Notes: generated from the letters alone by a model not told the origin. 64,000 bases of DNA from Arcicella lustrica (GCF_034930985.1 NZ_JAYGIM010000007.1:62001-126000), one strand, 5' to 3'; counted from the stretch's first letter, positions 26,089-36,099 are shown. Numbers and translations are program-made.

Positions 26089-26559
26089 TTAGAATCTGAA
26101 GTGAGAGAATGCTTTGTTAGCTTCTGCCATACGGTGCGTATCATCTTTCTTCTTCACTGCTGCACCTTCACCTTTAGCTGCTGCCATGATTTCGTTAGCA
26201 AGACGGTCAACCATAGTTTTATCTCCACGCTTACGAGCATAAAGAATTAACCATTTCATACCTACTGATAACTTACGGTCTGCACGTACTTCCGTTGGAA
26301 CTTGGAAAGTAGCACCACCTACACGACGGCTTTTTACTTCTACCGATGGCATAACGTTGTTTAATGCTTTTTTGAATAGCTCTAAACCGTTTTTCTCTTT
26401 GGTTCTATCTTCAACTTTGTCTAATGCACCGTAAAAAATCGTGAATGCTGTTGATTTTTTACCATCGTACATCAAGTTATTAACAAACTTGGTTACCATT
26501 ACATCCCTAAATTTAGGATCAGGTAATACGTATCTCTTTTTTGGTTTTGACTTTCTCAT
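26089..26559 (-). CDS. rpsG: 30S ribosomal protein S7
   Basis: 156 aa, full length. It nucleates assembly of the 30S head by binding 16S rRNA. Conserved parts are MRKSKPKKRYVLPDPKF at the N-terminus, VMPSVEVKSRRVGGATFQVPTEV in the centre and MAEANKAFSHFRF at the end. It follows rpsL after about 140 bases. It is the last gene of the unit: a terminator and the converging purB come next, so the usual downstream fusA is missing. Confidence 0.98.
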   Translation of the reverse strand: MRKSKPKKRYVLPDPKFRDVMVTKFVNNLMYDGKKSTAFTIFYGALDKVEDRTKEKNGLELFKKALNNVMPSVEVKSRRVGGATFQVPTEVRADRKLSVGMKWLILYARKRGDKTMVDRLANEIMAAAKGEGAAVKKKDDTHRMAEANKAFSHFRF

Positions 26560-26699
26560 TGGATTGTTAAGATTTTAAGTTTAGCCCATCTTCTGCCCTT
26601 AACTAAAGCATACTGGACTGTTTTTGTAATTTGATGATTTGAAAATTTGATGATTTGAAAATGTTATACTTTCAAATTTCTCAATTTACGAATGTCAAA

Positions 26700-27122
26700 T
26701 TATTTTTTCTTACCGCCTTTTCCGCCTTTTACTGGAGCTGCCACTTGACCTGGTTTAGGACGTTTAGCACCATATTTAGAACGACGTTGACGACGACCAT
26801 TTACACCTGCAGTATCTAAAGCACCACGGATGATATGGTAACGTACCCCTGGTAAATCTTTCACACGACCACCACGAATCAATACGATTGAGTGTTCTTG
26901 CAAGTTGTGACCTTCACCTGGAATATAAGCATTTACTTCTTTGCCGTTTGTTAAACGTACACGGGCTACTTTACGCATAGCCGAGTTTGGCTTCTTAGGC
27001 GTAGTAGTATAAACCCTTGTACACACGCCACGACGTTGCGGACAAGAATCAAGAGCAGGAGATTTTGACTTCCAAGTCATTTGCTCCCTGCCATTTCTTA
27101 CTAACTGTTGTATAGTTGGCAT
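26700..27122 (-). CDS. rpsL: 30S ribosomal protein S12
   Basis: 140 aa from the ATG at 27122 (MPTIQQLVRNGREQ). The longer frame adds 15 residues absent from S12. The decoding-centre loop TPKKPNSAMRKVARVRL has Lys at the streptomycin-resistance position, and PGEGHNLQEHS and RGGRVKDLPGVRYH are intact. A basic Gly/Lys tail (VKGGKGGKKK) extends the C-terminus. It has a well-formed promoter upstream. Confidence 0.98.
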   Translation of the reverse strand: MPTIQQLVRNGREQMTWKSKSPALDSCPQRRGVCTRVYTTTPKKPNSAMRKVARVRLTNGKEVNAYIPGEGHNLQEHSIVLIRGGRVKDLPGVRYHIIRGALDTAGVNGRRQRRSKYGAKRPKPGQVAAPVKGGKGGKKK

Positions 27123-27240
27123 TTTGTGTTGTTTTAATAGAGATACACATGTCTGATTTTTAAACACTTAGCTAATCTCTCAAAGAAGAATAAATTCAAG
27201 CAATGAAAGATTTCGTATAATTACCTCAAAATCAGGGGTG

Positions 27241-27270
27241 CAAAATTACGCAAAGTATCTGAGATACAAA
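27241..27270 (-). promoter_or_regulatory. Promoter of rpsL-rpsG
   Basis: On the minus strand TTTG (27267-27270) is followed after 18 bases by TAATTTTG (27241-27248) and CACCCC. This is a near-ideal Bacteroidota TTTG/TAnnTTTG promoter. The leader to the rpsL ATG is about 110 bases, long enough for autogenous control. Confidence 0.7.
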
Positions 27271-27284
27271 AGGTTTAATGAAAT

Positions 27285-28481
27285 TTATTTAGCGTCTAAA
27301 CCTCGCTCAATACCTAATTCTAATCCACGTAACTCTGCCAAGCCTCTTAAACGACCAATGGCAGTATAACCCGGATTGGTTCTTTTTTCTGGATTGAGGT
27401 CATCTAACATTCTATGTCCATGATCTGGACGGAATGGTAAACGGTAATCTTCTCTGCCAGTTTCTATTCTTTTACGTTGTTCTGTTACCAAAGCTTTCAT
27501 CACTCCGTACATATCTACATCGCCTGTAAGGTGGTCTGCTTCATGGAAATTCCCTTCTGCATCACGCTTGGTAGCTCTTAAATGTACAAAATTGATTCTG
27601 TCGCCCATTCTTTCTACCATGCCAACCAAATCGTTGTCCTCACGAACGCCATAACTTCCTGTGCAGAAACACAGTCCATTATTAGGACTTTCGTAAGCTT
27701 CCAAAATTTGTTTTGCATCCGCTTCTGTACTTACAACTCTTGGTAAACCTAAAATTGGATATGGAGGGTCGTCTGGGTGAATGGCTAAATTAATGCCCGC
27801 CTCTTCGGCTACAGGGGTAATTTCTCTTAGAAATTCATAAAGATTCGCTCTTAGTTCTTTATCGCCTACTTCTTTGTAGCCTTCCAAAACGACTAAAAAC
27901 TCTTCTACGGTAAAACTTTCTTCGCTTCCCGGCAAACCTGCAATAATATTACGGGTAAGTTTTGTACGCTGTGCTTCAGTAGAATTTTCAAGCCAAGCTT
28001 TGGCTTTTTCTAATTGAACAGCCGTATAACTTGCTTCAGCATTCGGTCTTTTTAAAATATAAATTTCAAAAGCCGCAAACTCGGTGGCATCAAAACGCAA
28101 AGCCGTTGAGCCGTCTGCCATTGGTGCGTCTAAATCTGTACGAGTCCAATCTAATACAGGCATGAAATTATAACAAACTGTATCAATCCCGCATTTGCCA
28201 AGATTGATTAGCGATTGCTTATAATTTTCGATATACTCACGATAGTTTCCTGTACGCTTTTTGATGTCTTCATGAACAGGTACACTTTCTATTACTGATA
28301 AGGTTAATCCAGCTGCTTCAATTTCAGCTTTACGTTTTTGAATTTCTTCAACCGTCCAGATTACTCCATTAGGTAAATGATGCAAGGCAGTAACGATACC
28401 CGTTGCTCCTGCTTGACGAATATGTGCTAATGGAACAGGGTCTTTTGTTCCAAACCAGCGAAATGTTTGTTCTAAAGGCAT
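27285..28481 (-). CDS. uxuA: Mannonate dehydratase
   Basis: 398 aa, full length. It converts D-mannonate to 2-keto-3-deoxy-D-gluconate in hexuronate breakdown. UxuA features: MEQTFRWFG-type start (MPLEQTFRWFGTKDPVPLAHIRQAGATG), LAIHPDDPPYPILGLPRVVS, NGLCFCTGSYG, FVHLRATKRDAEGNFHEADH and RPDHGHRMLDD, with His/Cys/Asp metal ligands. No uxaC, uxuB or kdgK neighbours are seen, so it is an isolated pathway gene here. Confidence 0.96.
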   Translation of the reverse strand: MPLEQTFRWFGTKDPVPLAHIRQAGATGIVTALHHLPNGVIWTVEEIQKRKAEIEAAGLTLSVIESVPVHEDIKKRTGNYREYIENYKQSLINLGKCGIDTVCYNFMPVLDWTRTDLDAPMADGSTALRFDATEFAAFEIYILKRPNAEASYTAVQLEKAKAWLENSTEAQRTKLTRNIIAGLPGSEESFTVEEFLVVLEGYKEVGDKELRANLYEFLREITPVAEEAGINLAIHPDDPPYPILGLPRVVSTEADAKQILEAYESPNNGLCFCTGSYGVREDNDLVGMVERMGDRINFVHLRATKRDAEGNFHEADHLTGDVDMYGVMKALVTEQRKRIETGREDYRLPFRPDHGHRMLDDLNPEKRTNPGYTAIGRLRGLAELRGLELGIERGLDAK

Positions 28482-28773
28482 TTTATTCTGTTAAAATATT
28501 ATAATGATAGATTTTTACTTATAAAGCTATTGAGGTGTGTTTTTTACCCATTATTGATAGCTATAGCTTACAATATATTAAATTTGCTTCTTTCCTAATA
28601 AGGAAATCTTCTCATTCTAAGTCCTTACTTTTCTTGTCTTGATACAAGAAAAGTAACCGCAGCGGCGGCCGCAAAAGAAAATCAAGAAATTCTAAACTCG
28701 CTAACGCTCAAACAGTAGAATTTCGGAAAATGCTTACGCCAGTATACTCACAAACTGCGATTGCAGATAAAAT
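28482..28773. other. Intergenic stretch with a 13-bp inverted repeat
   Basis: No gene seen. Between the GH3-family gene and uxuA (both minus strand) there is an inverted repeat with arms TTACTTTTCTTGT (28625-28637) and its complement (28644-28656), loop cttgat. A GC-rich patch with GCAGCGGCGGCCGC follows at about 28660-28674, unlike the surrounding AT-rich DNA. Sequences of this kind (CTTTTCTTG...CAAGAAAAG) recur between genes in Bacteroidota genomes. Confidence 0.5.
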
Positions 28774-28794
28774 TTAAATCTTATCTGCAATCGC
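28757..28794 (-). terminator. Hairpin overlapping the 3' end of the GH3-family gene
   Basis: 14-base perfect arms (GCGATTGCAGATAA at 28757-28770 and its complement at 28781-28794) with a 10-base loop. The last codons and stop of the upstream gene are within the arm and loop. Confidence 0.6.
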
Positions 28795-30258
28795 TCTATC
28801 GTTTGATAATCTTGGTACTTTATTTTGTCCGCCTAATTTCCCTTGCGATTTCATATAATCTATAAAAGCATTTTTTTGTAATACGTTTATTTTCAAAGGT
28901 TGGAGAATACTTCCCGTCATCAAATCATCGTAATAAACATTTAATTCTGCTAATTTTTGATTGATGTCTTGTGCGAAAGCGCTTAAATCTTGTGGAGCTT
29001 TGGCAAATTCTACTAGCCATTCATGATATGGCAAACCTCCTTCTGGCGGTGTTACTTGTGGAGCCACTGTAAATTCTACCAACTCAACTTCTGGATGGCG
29101 TTGCATGGCATATTGCATGGCTTTTTCTACTTCTTCGCCAATAACGTGTTCGCCAAAAGCTGAAATAAAATGTTTGATTCTTCCAGAAACAATAATTCTG
29201 TATGGATTCAAAGACACAAATTTTACCGTATCGCCAATAGAGTAACCCCAAAGCCCTGCATTGGTGTTCATCACTACGGCATAGTTTACGCCTAATTGTA
29301 CTTCGCCAATGTGCAAACGTCTTGGATTTTCTTTGAAGTAATCTTCTACAGGAATAAATTCATAGAAAACGCCAGAATTCAATAACAATAAAAGTCCTTC
29401 TGCTTCTTGTGAATCTTGATAAGCGATAAAACCTTCGGAGGCTGGGTAGGTTTCAATTGAATCTATTTTCTTACCAATAGATTCAAAAAGTTTAGCACGA
29501 TAAGGTTCAAAATTTACACCCCCGTAAACGAAGAGTGAAAAATCTGGGAATACATCTTTGATTTTTTTTCCAGTTCTAGCTTGAATACGGTCGAAGTACA
29601 TTTGTACCCAAGGCGGAATGCCTGAAATCAAAGACATAGGTTTGTCGATGGTTTCATCTATAATTTTTTCCAATTTTGTCTCCCAATCTTCAATACAATT
29701 GGTTTCATAACTTGGCAATTGATTACTTCTTAAATAGCCCGGCACATGATGATTCACAATGCCCGAAAGTCGCCCCGTGAATACGCCATTCTTTTTTATC
29801 ATTTCTGGCGAACCCGACAAGAAAATTAAATTCTTATCCAAAAATTGAGAATTACCCGTTTCATGAACATAACTTAATAAAGCGTCTCTGGCTCCGTTGA
29901 TATGAAAACCTATTGATTCTTTTGAAATAGGAATATACTTTACGCCCGAAGTTGTGCCCGAAGTTTTTGCAAAGTAAAGCGGTTTATCTTTCCACAAAAT
30001 ATCACTTTCTCCAGCGACTACTTTTTCTATATAAGGTTTCAGATTTTCATAATCTTGTACAGGAATAGCCTCTTTGAAAGTTTGATAATCTGAAATATCT
30101 GAAAAGTGGTGATCTTTCCCAAAAAGCGTGTGCGAAGCATCAGCAACTAAACTTTTCATTAATGTAAGCTGTATTTCAACGGCTTGTTTTTCCCACTTTT
30201 GGCGGTTTTGTACTACGAAAGAAGCAAATGGTTTTGCCAGAATTGAACGAAAGCCCAT
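28774..30258 (-). CDS. GH3 auxin-responsive-promoter family protein (acyl-adenylating enzyme fold)
   Basis: 494 aa. The adenylate-forming GH3 fold is indicated by the P-loop-like AKTSGTTSGVKYIPIS, YPASEGFIAYQ, GLWGYSIGDTVKFVSLNPYRI and GRIKHFISAFGEHV segments. Plant GH3 enzymes conjugate amino acids to acyl acids such as IAA; bacterial members are common in Bacteroidota and their substrates are unknown. It lies between uxuA and rnhB. Its 3' end carries a hairpin that overlaps the stop codon. Confidence 0.88.
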   Translation of the reverse strand: MGFRSILAKPFASFVVQNRQKWEKQAVEIQLTLMKSLVADASHTLFGKDHHFSDISDYQTFKEAIPVQDYENLKPYIEKVVAGESDILWKDKPLYFAKTSGTTSGVKYIPISKESIGFHINGARDALLSYVHETGNSQFLDKNLIFLSGSPEMIKKNGVFTGRLSGIVNHHVPGYLRSNQLPSYETNCIEDWETKLEKIIDETIDKPMSLISGIPPWVQMYFDRIQARTGKKIKDVFPDFSLFVYGGVNFEPYRAKLFESIGKKIDSIETYPASEGFIAYQDSQEAEGLLLLLNSGVFYEFIPVEDYFKENPRRLHIGEVQLGVNYAVVMNTNAGLWGYSIGDTVKFVSLNPYRIIVSGRIKHFISAFGEHVIGEEVEKAMQYAMQRHPEVELVEFTVAPQVTPPEGGLPYHEWLVEFAKAPQDLSAFAQDINQKLAELNVYYDDLMTGSILQPLKINVLQKNAFIDYMKSQGKLGGQNKVPRLSNDRAIADKI

Positions 30259-30334
30259 GAAGTACTGTGTTTACAATTTAATTTTTGAAGTGTTAATAGA
30301 ATGCTGGTAAAGTTAAAAACAAATTTCAGATGAT

Positions 30335-30907
30335 TTACATCCTGAATGTTAAACGATGATGAATCGTTACGCCAAATTCTTTAATAGCTTTTCGGTGTTT
30401 GGGCGTTGGATAACCCGCATTATGTTCCCAACCATATTCAGGGAATGTTAAGGCTAATTCTTCCATTAAATCATCACGATACGTTTTGGCTAAAATAGAA
30501 GCCGCCGCAATGGATAAAAATTTCGAATCACCTTTTACAATACAAGTATGCGGAATTAATGGGTAATTTGGAAAACGGTTGCCGTCAATTAATAAATGTT
30601 CTGGTCGAATACTTAGTTTATCCGTTGCCAAGTGCATGGCTTTCATACTGGCTTTTAGGATATTGATTTCATCTATTTCTTGATTGGATACCTCTGCTAT
30701 TTCCCAAGCGAGTGCATCTTGTAAAATATCTTTTCTAAGAATTTCTCTTTGATTTTTACTCAATTGCTTTGAATCATTCAACAAAGCATGCGTATAATAT
30801 TTTGGTAAAATCACCGCAGAAGCAACAACTGGCCCTGCCAAACATCCACGTCCCGCTTCGTCTAAACCTGCTTCAATCAGGTTTTCGTTATAAAAACTTT
30901 TTAACAT
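30335..30907 (-). CDS. rnhB: Ribonuclease HII
   Basis: 190 aa. It removes ribonucleotides from DNA and RNA-DNA hybrids. The active-site signature GLDEAGRGCLAGPVVASAV gives Asp-Glu, with further acidic residues in LLIDGNRF and KTYRDDLM; SIAAASILAKTYRD is a family hallmark. The C-terminus is short but complete. It stands 76 bases upstream of the GH3-family gene on the same strand. Confidence 0.97.
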   Translation of the reverse strand: MLKSFYNENLIEAGLDEAGRGCLAGPVVASAVILPKYYTHALLNDSKQLSKNQREILRKDILQDALAWEIAEVSNQEIDEINILKASMKAMHLATDKLSIRPEHLLIDGNRFPNYPLIPHTCIVKGDSKFLSIAAASILAKTYRDDLMEELALTFPEYGWEHNAGYPTPKHRKAIKEFGVTIHHRLTFRM

Positions 30908-31196
30908 TTTTCTGATTTATATACTGCTAAAACCTTTAATCCTTCATTCTGAATGTTCATTCTAATCCAAAATCATCTAAAACCCTATTGTTTTCTTCCG
31001 AATAATAAGTACTTTTATCAATTAACAAATGTTAATATCAAGTAATATATTTCTAATTTTCAACTAGCTTTTGGCATGATTTATGTGACATTTCGAACGT
31101 TGAAACAACCATTGAACATACTTATAAAACCCAAATTTGGAAGTTATTACGCTGAAATTTGGAATTATTTTTACAATGCCTTTCTTAAATAACAAC

Positions 31197-33647
31197 ATGC
31201 TCAGACTCAAAAGAAATGCTCTTTTATTCTTTTTGATTGTTATGCCAAATTGTTATTTGGCTGCCCAGTATGTTGATACTCCTCTTGATAATGCTGTTCG
31301 TTTGTACGAATTACAACAATATCCCAAAGCTATTCAGGCCTTTAATCAACTTTTAAAAAATGGTTATGCTACGCTTTCTGCCAAAAACAAACTTTCTGTT
31401 TTGCTAAAACTTGCTTATAGTTATAAACAAAACAAAGACGAAGTAAATGCTGAACGCATTTATAGACAAGCATTTAACACTTTCCCGAAACTTATTAGCG
31501 ACGATGCCAAGGCTTATGTGAATTTTGCGCAGGTTTTAGCCAACAATGGAAAATTCCAAGAAGCCCAAGAATACTTGTCTTTATCTGAAAACATCCAAAG
31601 TACTAAAAATCAATCTGGAAATACTCCACAAAATATGAGTAGCCCAACTTCGCAAAAATCGACTGCTACTCTTCACAATGCCAATAATTATAAAATTGAA
31701 TATCTGGATATTAATACTTCTGGTCCAGAATTTAGTCCAATGTATTACAAAGATGGTATTGTTTTTTGTTCAGAGAAAGAATCTTCTACCAAATTAATAA
31801 ATGATAAAGGTAGCTTACTGGATTTATATTACCTTGACGATTTAAAGAAAGTACAACAAAGCAATGAGCCGAATGCTGACAAAAGAAAACGCAAAAGTAC
31901 TGCCAAGAACGCAAAAGCATTGGGCGATGATTATTATTCCAGACAGACTTCCAACGATTCTAAAACCCTCAATTACTTTAGCGGAGAAGATGAAAAATTG
32001 AGTAATCAAACTGCTAATTCTGAAAGCTTTAGCAAAGCTCTCAATTCTAAATTCCATGAAGGCCCAGCTACTTTCAACCATGATTTTTCTAAAATTATCT
32101 TTACTCGTAATAATTCAATAGGCAATAGAAAAGGGCTCAGCGAAGACAATATCAGTAAATTGAAACTGTATATTTCTGAAAACATTAATGGAAATTGGGA
32201 AGAAGCCATAGAATTGCCTTTTAATGATAACGAATATTCAACAGCACATCCTGCTTGGTCTAAAGATGAAAAAATACTTTACTTTGCTTCTGACCGACCA
32301 GGTGGTTTTGGGGGAATGGATATTTGGGCGGTAAGCTATAATAATGGACAATGGACTGTTCCGAAAAATCTAGGTAAAAACATTAATTCAAAAGGCTCTG
32401 AAGTATTTCCATTTGTGGATGAAAATGGGAATTTATACTTCTCTTCAAACGGACAAGGTGGCGAAGGTGATTTGGATATTTTCTTTGCTGAAATGAATGC
32501 AGGACAAAGTATTTCAAAGGCTTCAAACATAGGAAAACCGTTCAACTCTCCCTTTGATGATTTTGGTATTATTAGTGATGCTAATAGACAAATTGGTTAT
32601 TTTAGCTCTAACCGAAAATTGGGCGAAGATGATGATATTTACCGTTTTTCAGTTGAAAAAACAATTAGTGATTGTCGAGAAATGACGATTATTGTATTTG
32701 ATGCAAAGACTAAAAAAGCAATCAGCAATGCCGTCGTAGTGATTACTTCAGCCAATAGTCATTTAGAAAGCAAGAAAACAGATGCTAATGGCAATATTAC
32801 TTTTTGTACTGCACAAGACACCGATTATTCCTTCAAAATAGAAAAAGAAGGTTTTGTGGTTAAAACAATTGGGTATTCAACCAAAGGAGAAATTGATACA
32901 GAATCATCGACATTAGAAGTAGATTTAGCCCAACAAGCACCTCTTGAATTGCAAATTTCAACGACAAAAAATAGTACTTCGACTAAAAAAAGCCCTAATC
33001 CTGCTAATCTCAAAAATAAATCCATGCTTACGGGTTTTGTGAAAAGCGAAATTGATCAGAAACCAATGGAAGGTGTTTTGGTTTCTTTTATCAATGTTTG
33101 TGATAATAGTATTCAGCAAATTACTACTGGTGCCGACGGTAGTTATACTTTTTACATGAATGAAGATTGCGATTATACCATTGAAGTTTCTAAAAATGGT
33201 TATGGCAAAAATGTCAACAAAATTAAGAAAGTAAAAAAAGGCAATGCCAAAGTAATTTCACAGGATTTGAGTTTGTTTAAAGAAGGTGATTTAATCACGA
33301 TGAATAAAATTTATTACGATTCAGGCAGTGCTACTTTGCGGAAAGATGCCATGCGAGAATTAAATAAATTGACAATTACGCTTCAAAAAACACCAACAAT
33401 GGTGATAGAACTGGGTTCACATACAGATAGCCGTGGCGATGCACAAGATAATTTGAATTTATCAACAAAGAGAGCCCAAGCCGCAGTTGACTATATCGTC
33501 AGTAAAGGAATCAGTCGCAATAGAATTTTGGCCAAAGGTTATGGCGAAAGCGAATTAGTGAATAGTTGTGCCGATGGCGTAAGTTGTACAGAAATTGAAC
33601 ACCAGCAAAATCGTAGAACAACGGTGAAAATTATTAAGATTAAGTAG
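31197..33647 (+). CDS. PorE-like outer-membrane protein: TPR, PD40 propeller, CRD, OmpA
   Basis: 816 aa from the ATG at 31197, which begins a signal peptide (LLFFLIVMPNCYLAA); an ATG at 31176 is possible. N-terminal TPR-like repeats (about 25-120) are followed by PD40/WD40-like propeller repeats (YSTAHPAWSKDEKILYFASDRPGGFGGMDIW), carboxypeptidase-regulatory repeats (ADGSYTFYMNEDC) and a C-terminal OmpA domain with peptidoglycan-contact motif SHTDSRGDAQDNLNLSTKRAQA. This domain order is that of PorE, the T9SS protein thought to link the machinery to peptidoglycan. A role in T9SS is inferred; other proteins share the layout. Confidence 0.85.
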   Translation: MLRLKRNALLFFLIVMPNCYLAAQYVDTPLDNAVRLYELQQYPKAIQAFNQLLKNGYATLSAKNKLSVLLKLAYSYKQNKDEVNAERIYRQAFNTFPKLISDDAKAYVNFAQVLANNGKFQEAQEYLSLSENIQSTKNQSGNTPQNMSSPTSQKSTATLHNANNYKIEYLDINTSGPEFSPMYYKDGIVFCSEKESSTKLINDKGSLLDLYYLDDLKKVQQSNEPNADKRKRKSTAKNAKALGDDYYSRQTSNDSKTLNYFSGEDEKLSNQTANSESFSKALNSKFHEGPATFNHDFSKIIFTRNNSIGNRKGLSEDNISKLKLYISENINGNWEEAIELPFNDNEYSTAHPAWSKDEKILYFASDRPGGFGGMDIWAVSYNNGQWTVPKNLGKNINSKGSEVFPFVDENGNLYFSSNGQGGEGDLDIFFAEMNAGQSISKASNIGKPFNSPFDDFGIISDANRQIGYFSSNRKLGEDDDIYRFSVEKTISDCREMTIIVFDAKTKKAISNAVVVITSANSHLESKKTDANGNITFCTAQDTDYSFKIEKEGFVVKTIGYSTKGEIDTESSTLEVDLAQQAPLELQISTTKNSTSTKKSPNPANLKNKSMLTGFVKSEIDQKPMEGVLVSFINVCDNSIQQITTGADGSYTFYMNEDCDYTIEVSKNGYGKNVNKIKKVKKGNAKVISQDLSLFKEGDLITMNKIYYDSGSATLRKDAMRELNKLTITLQKTPTMVIELGSHTDSRGDAQDNLNLSTKRAQAAVDYIVSKGISRNRILAKGYGESELVNSCADGVSCTEIEHQQNRRTTVKIIKIK

Positions 33648-33701
33648 AAAGAATACTTTCAAGCCAATGTTAATTACCACTTTTGTATAAATTATTTGTA
33701 G

Positions 33702-33724
33702 AGGCTCAGGTAAAATCTGAGCCT
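33702..33724 (+). terminator. Terminator of the PorE-like gene
   Basis: AGGCTCAG and CTGAGCCT arms around a 7-base loop, followed by six T. Confidence 0.85.
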
Positions 33725-33768
33725 TTTTTCTTTTCTGAAGAACTCCAAAACTTACTTACTGAAAAAAC

Positions 33769-36099
33769 TCACTCCCACTTTACCTCCACATAAATATCTG
33801 CATTCCGTCCTTTATCGTCACTACATGAAATTTTGATTTTGCCTGCTTCTGGTCTAAAAAATACTTCTGTATTCGGTGAAGCTTTTTGCAATAATTTATC
33901 ATTGATGTACCAATAAACCGTTTTTACTTCATTGCCTACCTGACAATTCAGCATCAATTTTTGGTTTTCATCTTTGTCCAAAAAGTACTCCGAACCATCC
34001 ACAGGATACACAATTTGCGGAGCGTTGGTATTGAATACTCTTTCACATTTCGGATTATGCGGAGGCACTTTTTCGTAAAGAATATGCTTACTTTCGTACC
34101 AACTCAATAATTCAGGAGCATAATTTGGGTAAAGTTTCTGCACCGTTCCACTTTCGGTCAAACAATGCGAACAGTAACTTATTTTTTCATCCGTACTTAC
34201 ATAAATATACTTGGCGTGTTGGCATTTCGTCATTTTAGACACACTTGGAATGTAATAATCCACAATTTGGTGTGTACAAAAATCATTCGGCACATCGCCA
34301 CTTTCGGCACATACTTTTCGGTAAGCGATATTTTCGGGAGCTTTAAACCATTTGGAAGAAGAATTATAATCGACAGTATTAAAAATATCAAAAAGTAAAG
34401 GCGTAGCGATATTTGCCCCCGAAAGTTCGGGAACGCCTTCGCCAGAAAAATTCCCAATCCAAACGCCAATGGTATAATGAGCATTGTAGCCAATACTCCA
34501 AGCGTCTTTTTTACCAAAAGAAGTACCTGTTTTCCAAGCAATTTTGGGCATTCTGTAAGTATAATCGTAATTATTGGGTAAATCTGGACGAGTAATTTGT
34601 GCCAAAATTTGCGTAATCAAATAACTGGATTCTTTAGAAATGATTTCATTTTTTATGCGTGACTTTGTATCAGCGTTTAAAGTATAAGTAGCTTTCTGGA
34701 AATTTCCTTCTTGGGCAAAAGCCGCAAAAAGATTGGTCAATTCTTCTAAAGTAACGCCACAACCGCCCAAAACTAATGAAAGCCCAAGTTTGGAAGAATT
34801 CTTTTTGACCGTCTGGAAATCTGCTTTCTTGAGTTTATCCACCAAAACAGGCGTAGAAATTTCTTTTAAAATCTTTACTGCAGGAATATTCAGCGAGTTT
34901 GCCAAAGCGTACTCTATCGTGATTTTTCCATGAAAAAGTTTATCAAAATTTTCAGGTTCAAAACCGCCAAAATTAGTCGGTACGTCGTTGATAGCGGTTT
35001 TTGGCGTAATAATTCCTTTGTCGAAAGCCGTTGCATAAAGTAAAGGTTTCAGCGTACTTCCCGGCGAACGAATGGCACGAATGCCATCTACTTGTCCGCC
35101 ATCAATCGGATTATTAAAATCTGCCGAACCGATATAAGCTTCTACTTGATGCGTTTTATTATTAATCACCATCACGGCAGCATTATGAATGTTCATAGCG
35201 TACAAGCGACTGATATAATTCTGCACAATGTTCTCAATCGTCAATTGTTTATGACGAACCAAAGCCGTTTTGATGATAGATTTTGTCGGATTTTCTTGTT
35301 TTAAACGCAAAGAAAGATGCGGAGCTAAATGTGGTGCTTCGTGGCGAATTACATTCAGCGGTTCGTTCATGGCATCTTCAATATCTTGTGCGTTAAATAC
35401 TTTTTCTTCCTTGAAATTCTGTAACCAACGATTCCTTTCTTGTAAAATATAAGGATTATTCACGCCCAAACGCAAGCTTGAAGGTCGGTTCGGAATAATC
35501 GTCAAAGCCGTTACTTCTGCTAAACTCAACACATTGGGCGACTTCTGAAAGTATAAAATAGAAGCCGATTTTAAGCCTTCGATATTCGAGCCATAAGGCA
35601 CAAGATTGATATAAAACTGTAAGATTTCGTCTTTAGAATAGTGAAATTCTAATTGTATCGCCCGAAAAATTTCGATGAATTTATTGAAATAAGTTCTTTT
35701 CTGAGGATTCAGCAAGCGGACTACTTGCATCGTAATTGTACTTGCTCCCGAGGTTCTTCTGCCTGTAAGCACGTTCTTAACTCCTGCTCGCATCACGGCA
35801 AAGGGATTTACCCCAAAATGCCAACGAAACCAGCGGTCTTCTTTAAAAACGATGGCTTTTTCGAGCGTTGGTGTAATTTCGTTTAACTCGGTTTCCATTC
35901 GCCATTTGTCGGTTTTGTTCAAAAAAGCGTGCAGTAATTTTCCTTCCGAATCGGTAATGAGTGTAGAATAATTGGGATTGATTCTGAATGGAAAAATCAA
36001 ATCTAACAAAACAAAAAGCATAAAAAGGCTGGCTATTCCTTTAAAGTATTTGTTTTTGATAATTGCTTGAAAGGCTTTGATAAGTTTTTGCTTGGACAT
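33769..36099 (-). CDS. pbpC: Penicillin-binding protein 1C
   Basis: 776 aa from the ATG at 36099 (MSKQKLIKAFQ). The longer frame (to 36318) reads 73 residues of repeat-derived sequence and is rejected. One N-terminal membrane anchor (about 24-43) is followed by a GT51 transglycosylase domain (EDRWFRWHFGVNP, RRTSGASTITMQVVR), a transpeptidase domain (SPGSTLKP with the SxxK Ser/Lys, SLN, KTGTSFGK) and a C-terminal BiPBP_C beta domain. Class A PBP1C enzymes polymerise peptidoglycan. PbpC often sits beside an alpha-2-macroglobulin-like gene; none is seen here. Confidence 0.95.
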   Translation of the reverse strand: MSKQKLIKAFQAIIKNKYFKGIASLFMLFVLLDLIFPFRINPNYSTLITDSEGKLLHAFLNKTDKWRMETELNEITPTLEKAIVFKEDRWFRWHFGVNPFAVMRAGVKNVLTGRRTSGASTITMQVVRLLNPQKRTYFNKFIEIFRAIQLEFHYSKDEILQFYINLVPYGSNIEGLKSASILYFQKSPNVLSLAEVTALTIIPNRPSSLRLGVNNPYILQERNRWLQNFKEEKVFNAQDIEDAMNEPLNVIRHEAPHLAPHLSLRLKQENPTKSIIKTALVRHKQLTIENIVQNYISRLYAMNIHNAAVMVINNKTHQVEAYIGSADFNNPIDGGQVDGIRAIRSPGSTLKPLLYATAFDKGIITPKTAINDVPTNFGGFEPENFDKLFHGKITIEYALANSLNIPAVKILKEISTPVLVDKLKKADFQTVKKNSSKLGLSLVLGGCGVTLEELTNLFAAFAQEGNFQKATYTLNADTKSRIKNEIISKESSYLITQILAQITRPDLPNNYDYTYRMPKIAWKTGTSFGKKDAWSIGYNAHYTIGVWIGNFSGEGVPELSGANIATPLLFDIFNTVDYNSSSKWFKAPENIAYRKVCAESGDVPNDFCTHQIVDYYIPSVSKMTKCQHAKYIYVSTDEKISYCSHCLTESGTVQKLYPNYAPELLSWYESKHILYEKVPPHNPKCERVFNTNAPQIVYPVDGSEYFLDKDENQKLMLNCQVGNEVKTVYWYINDKLLQKASPNTEVFFRPEAGKIKISCSDDKGRNADIYVEVKWE

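Noticed and set aside
28660..28674. GC-rich patch with GCGGCCGC as vector remnant
   Set aside because: It is short and embedded in typical Bacteroidota intergenic sequence; there is no cloning-vector context.
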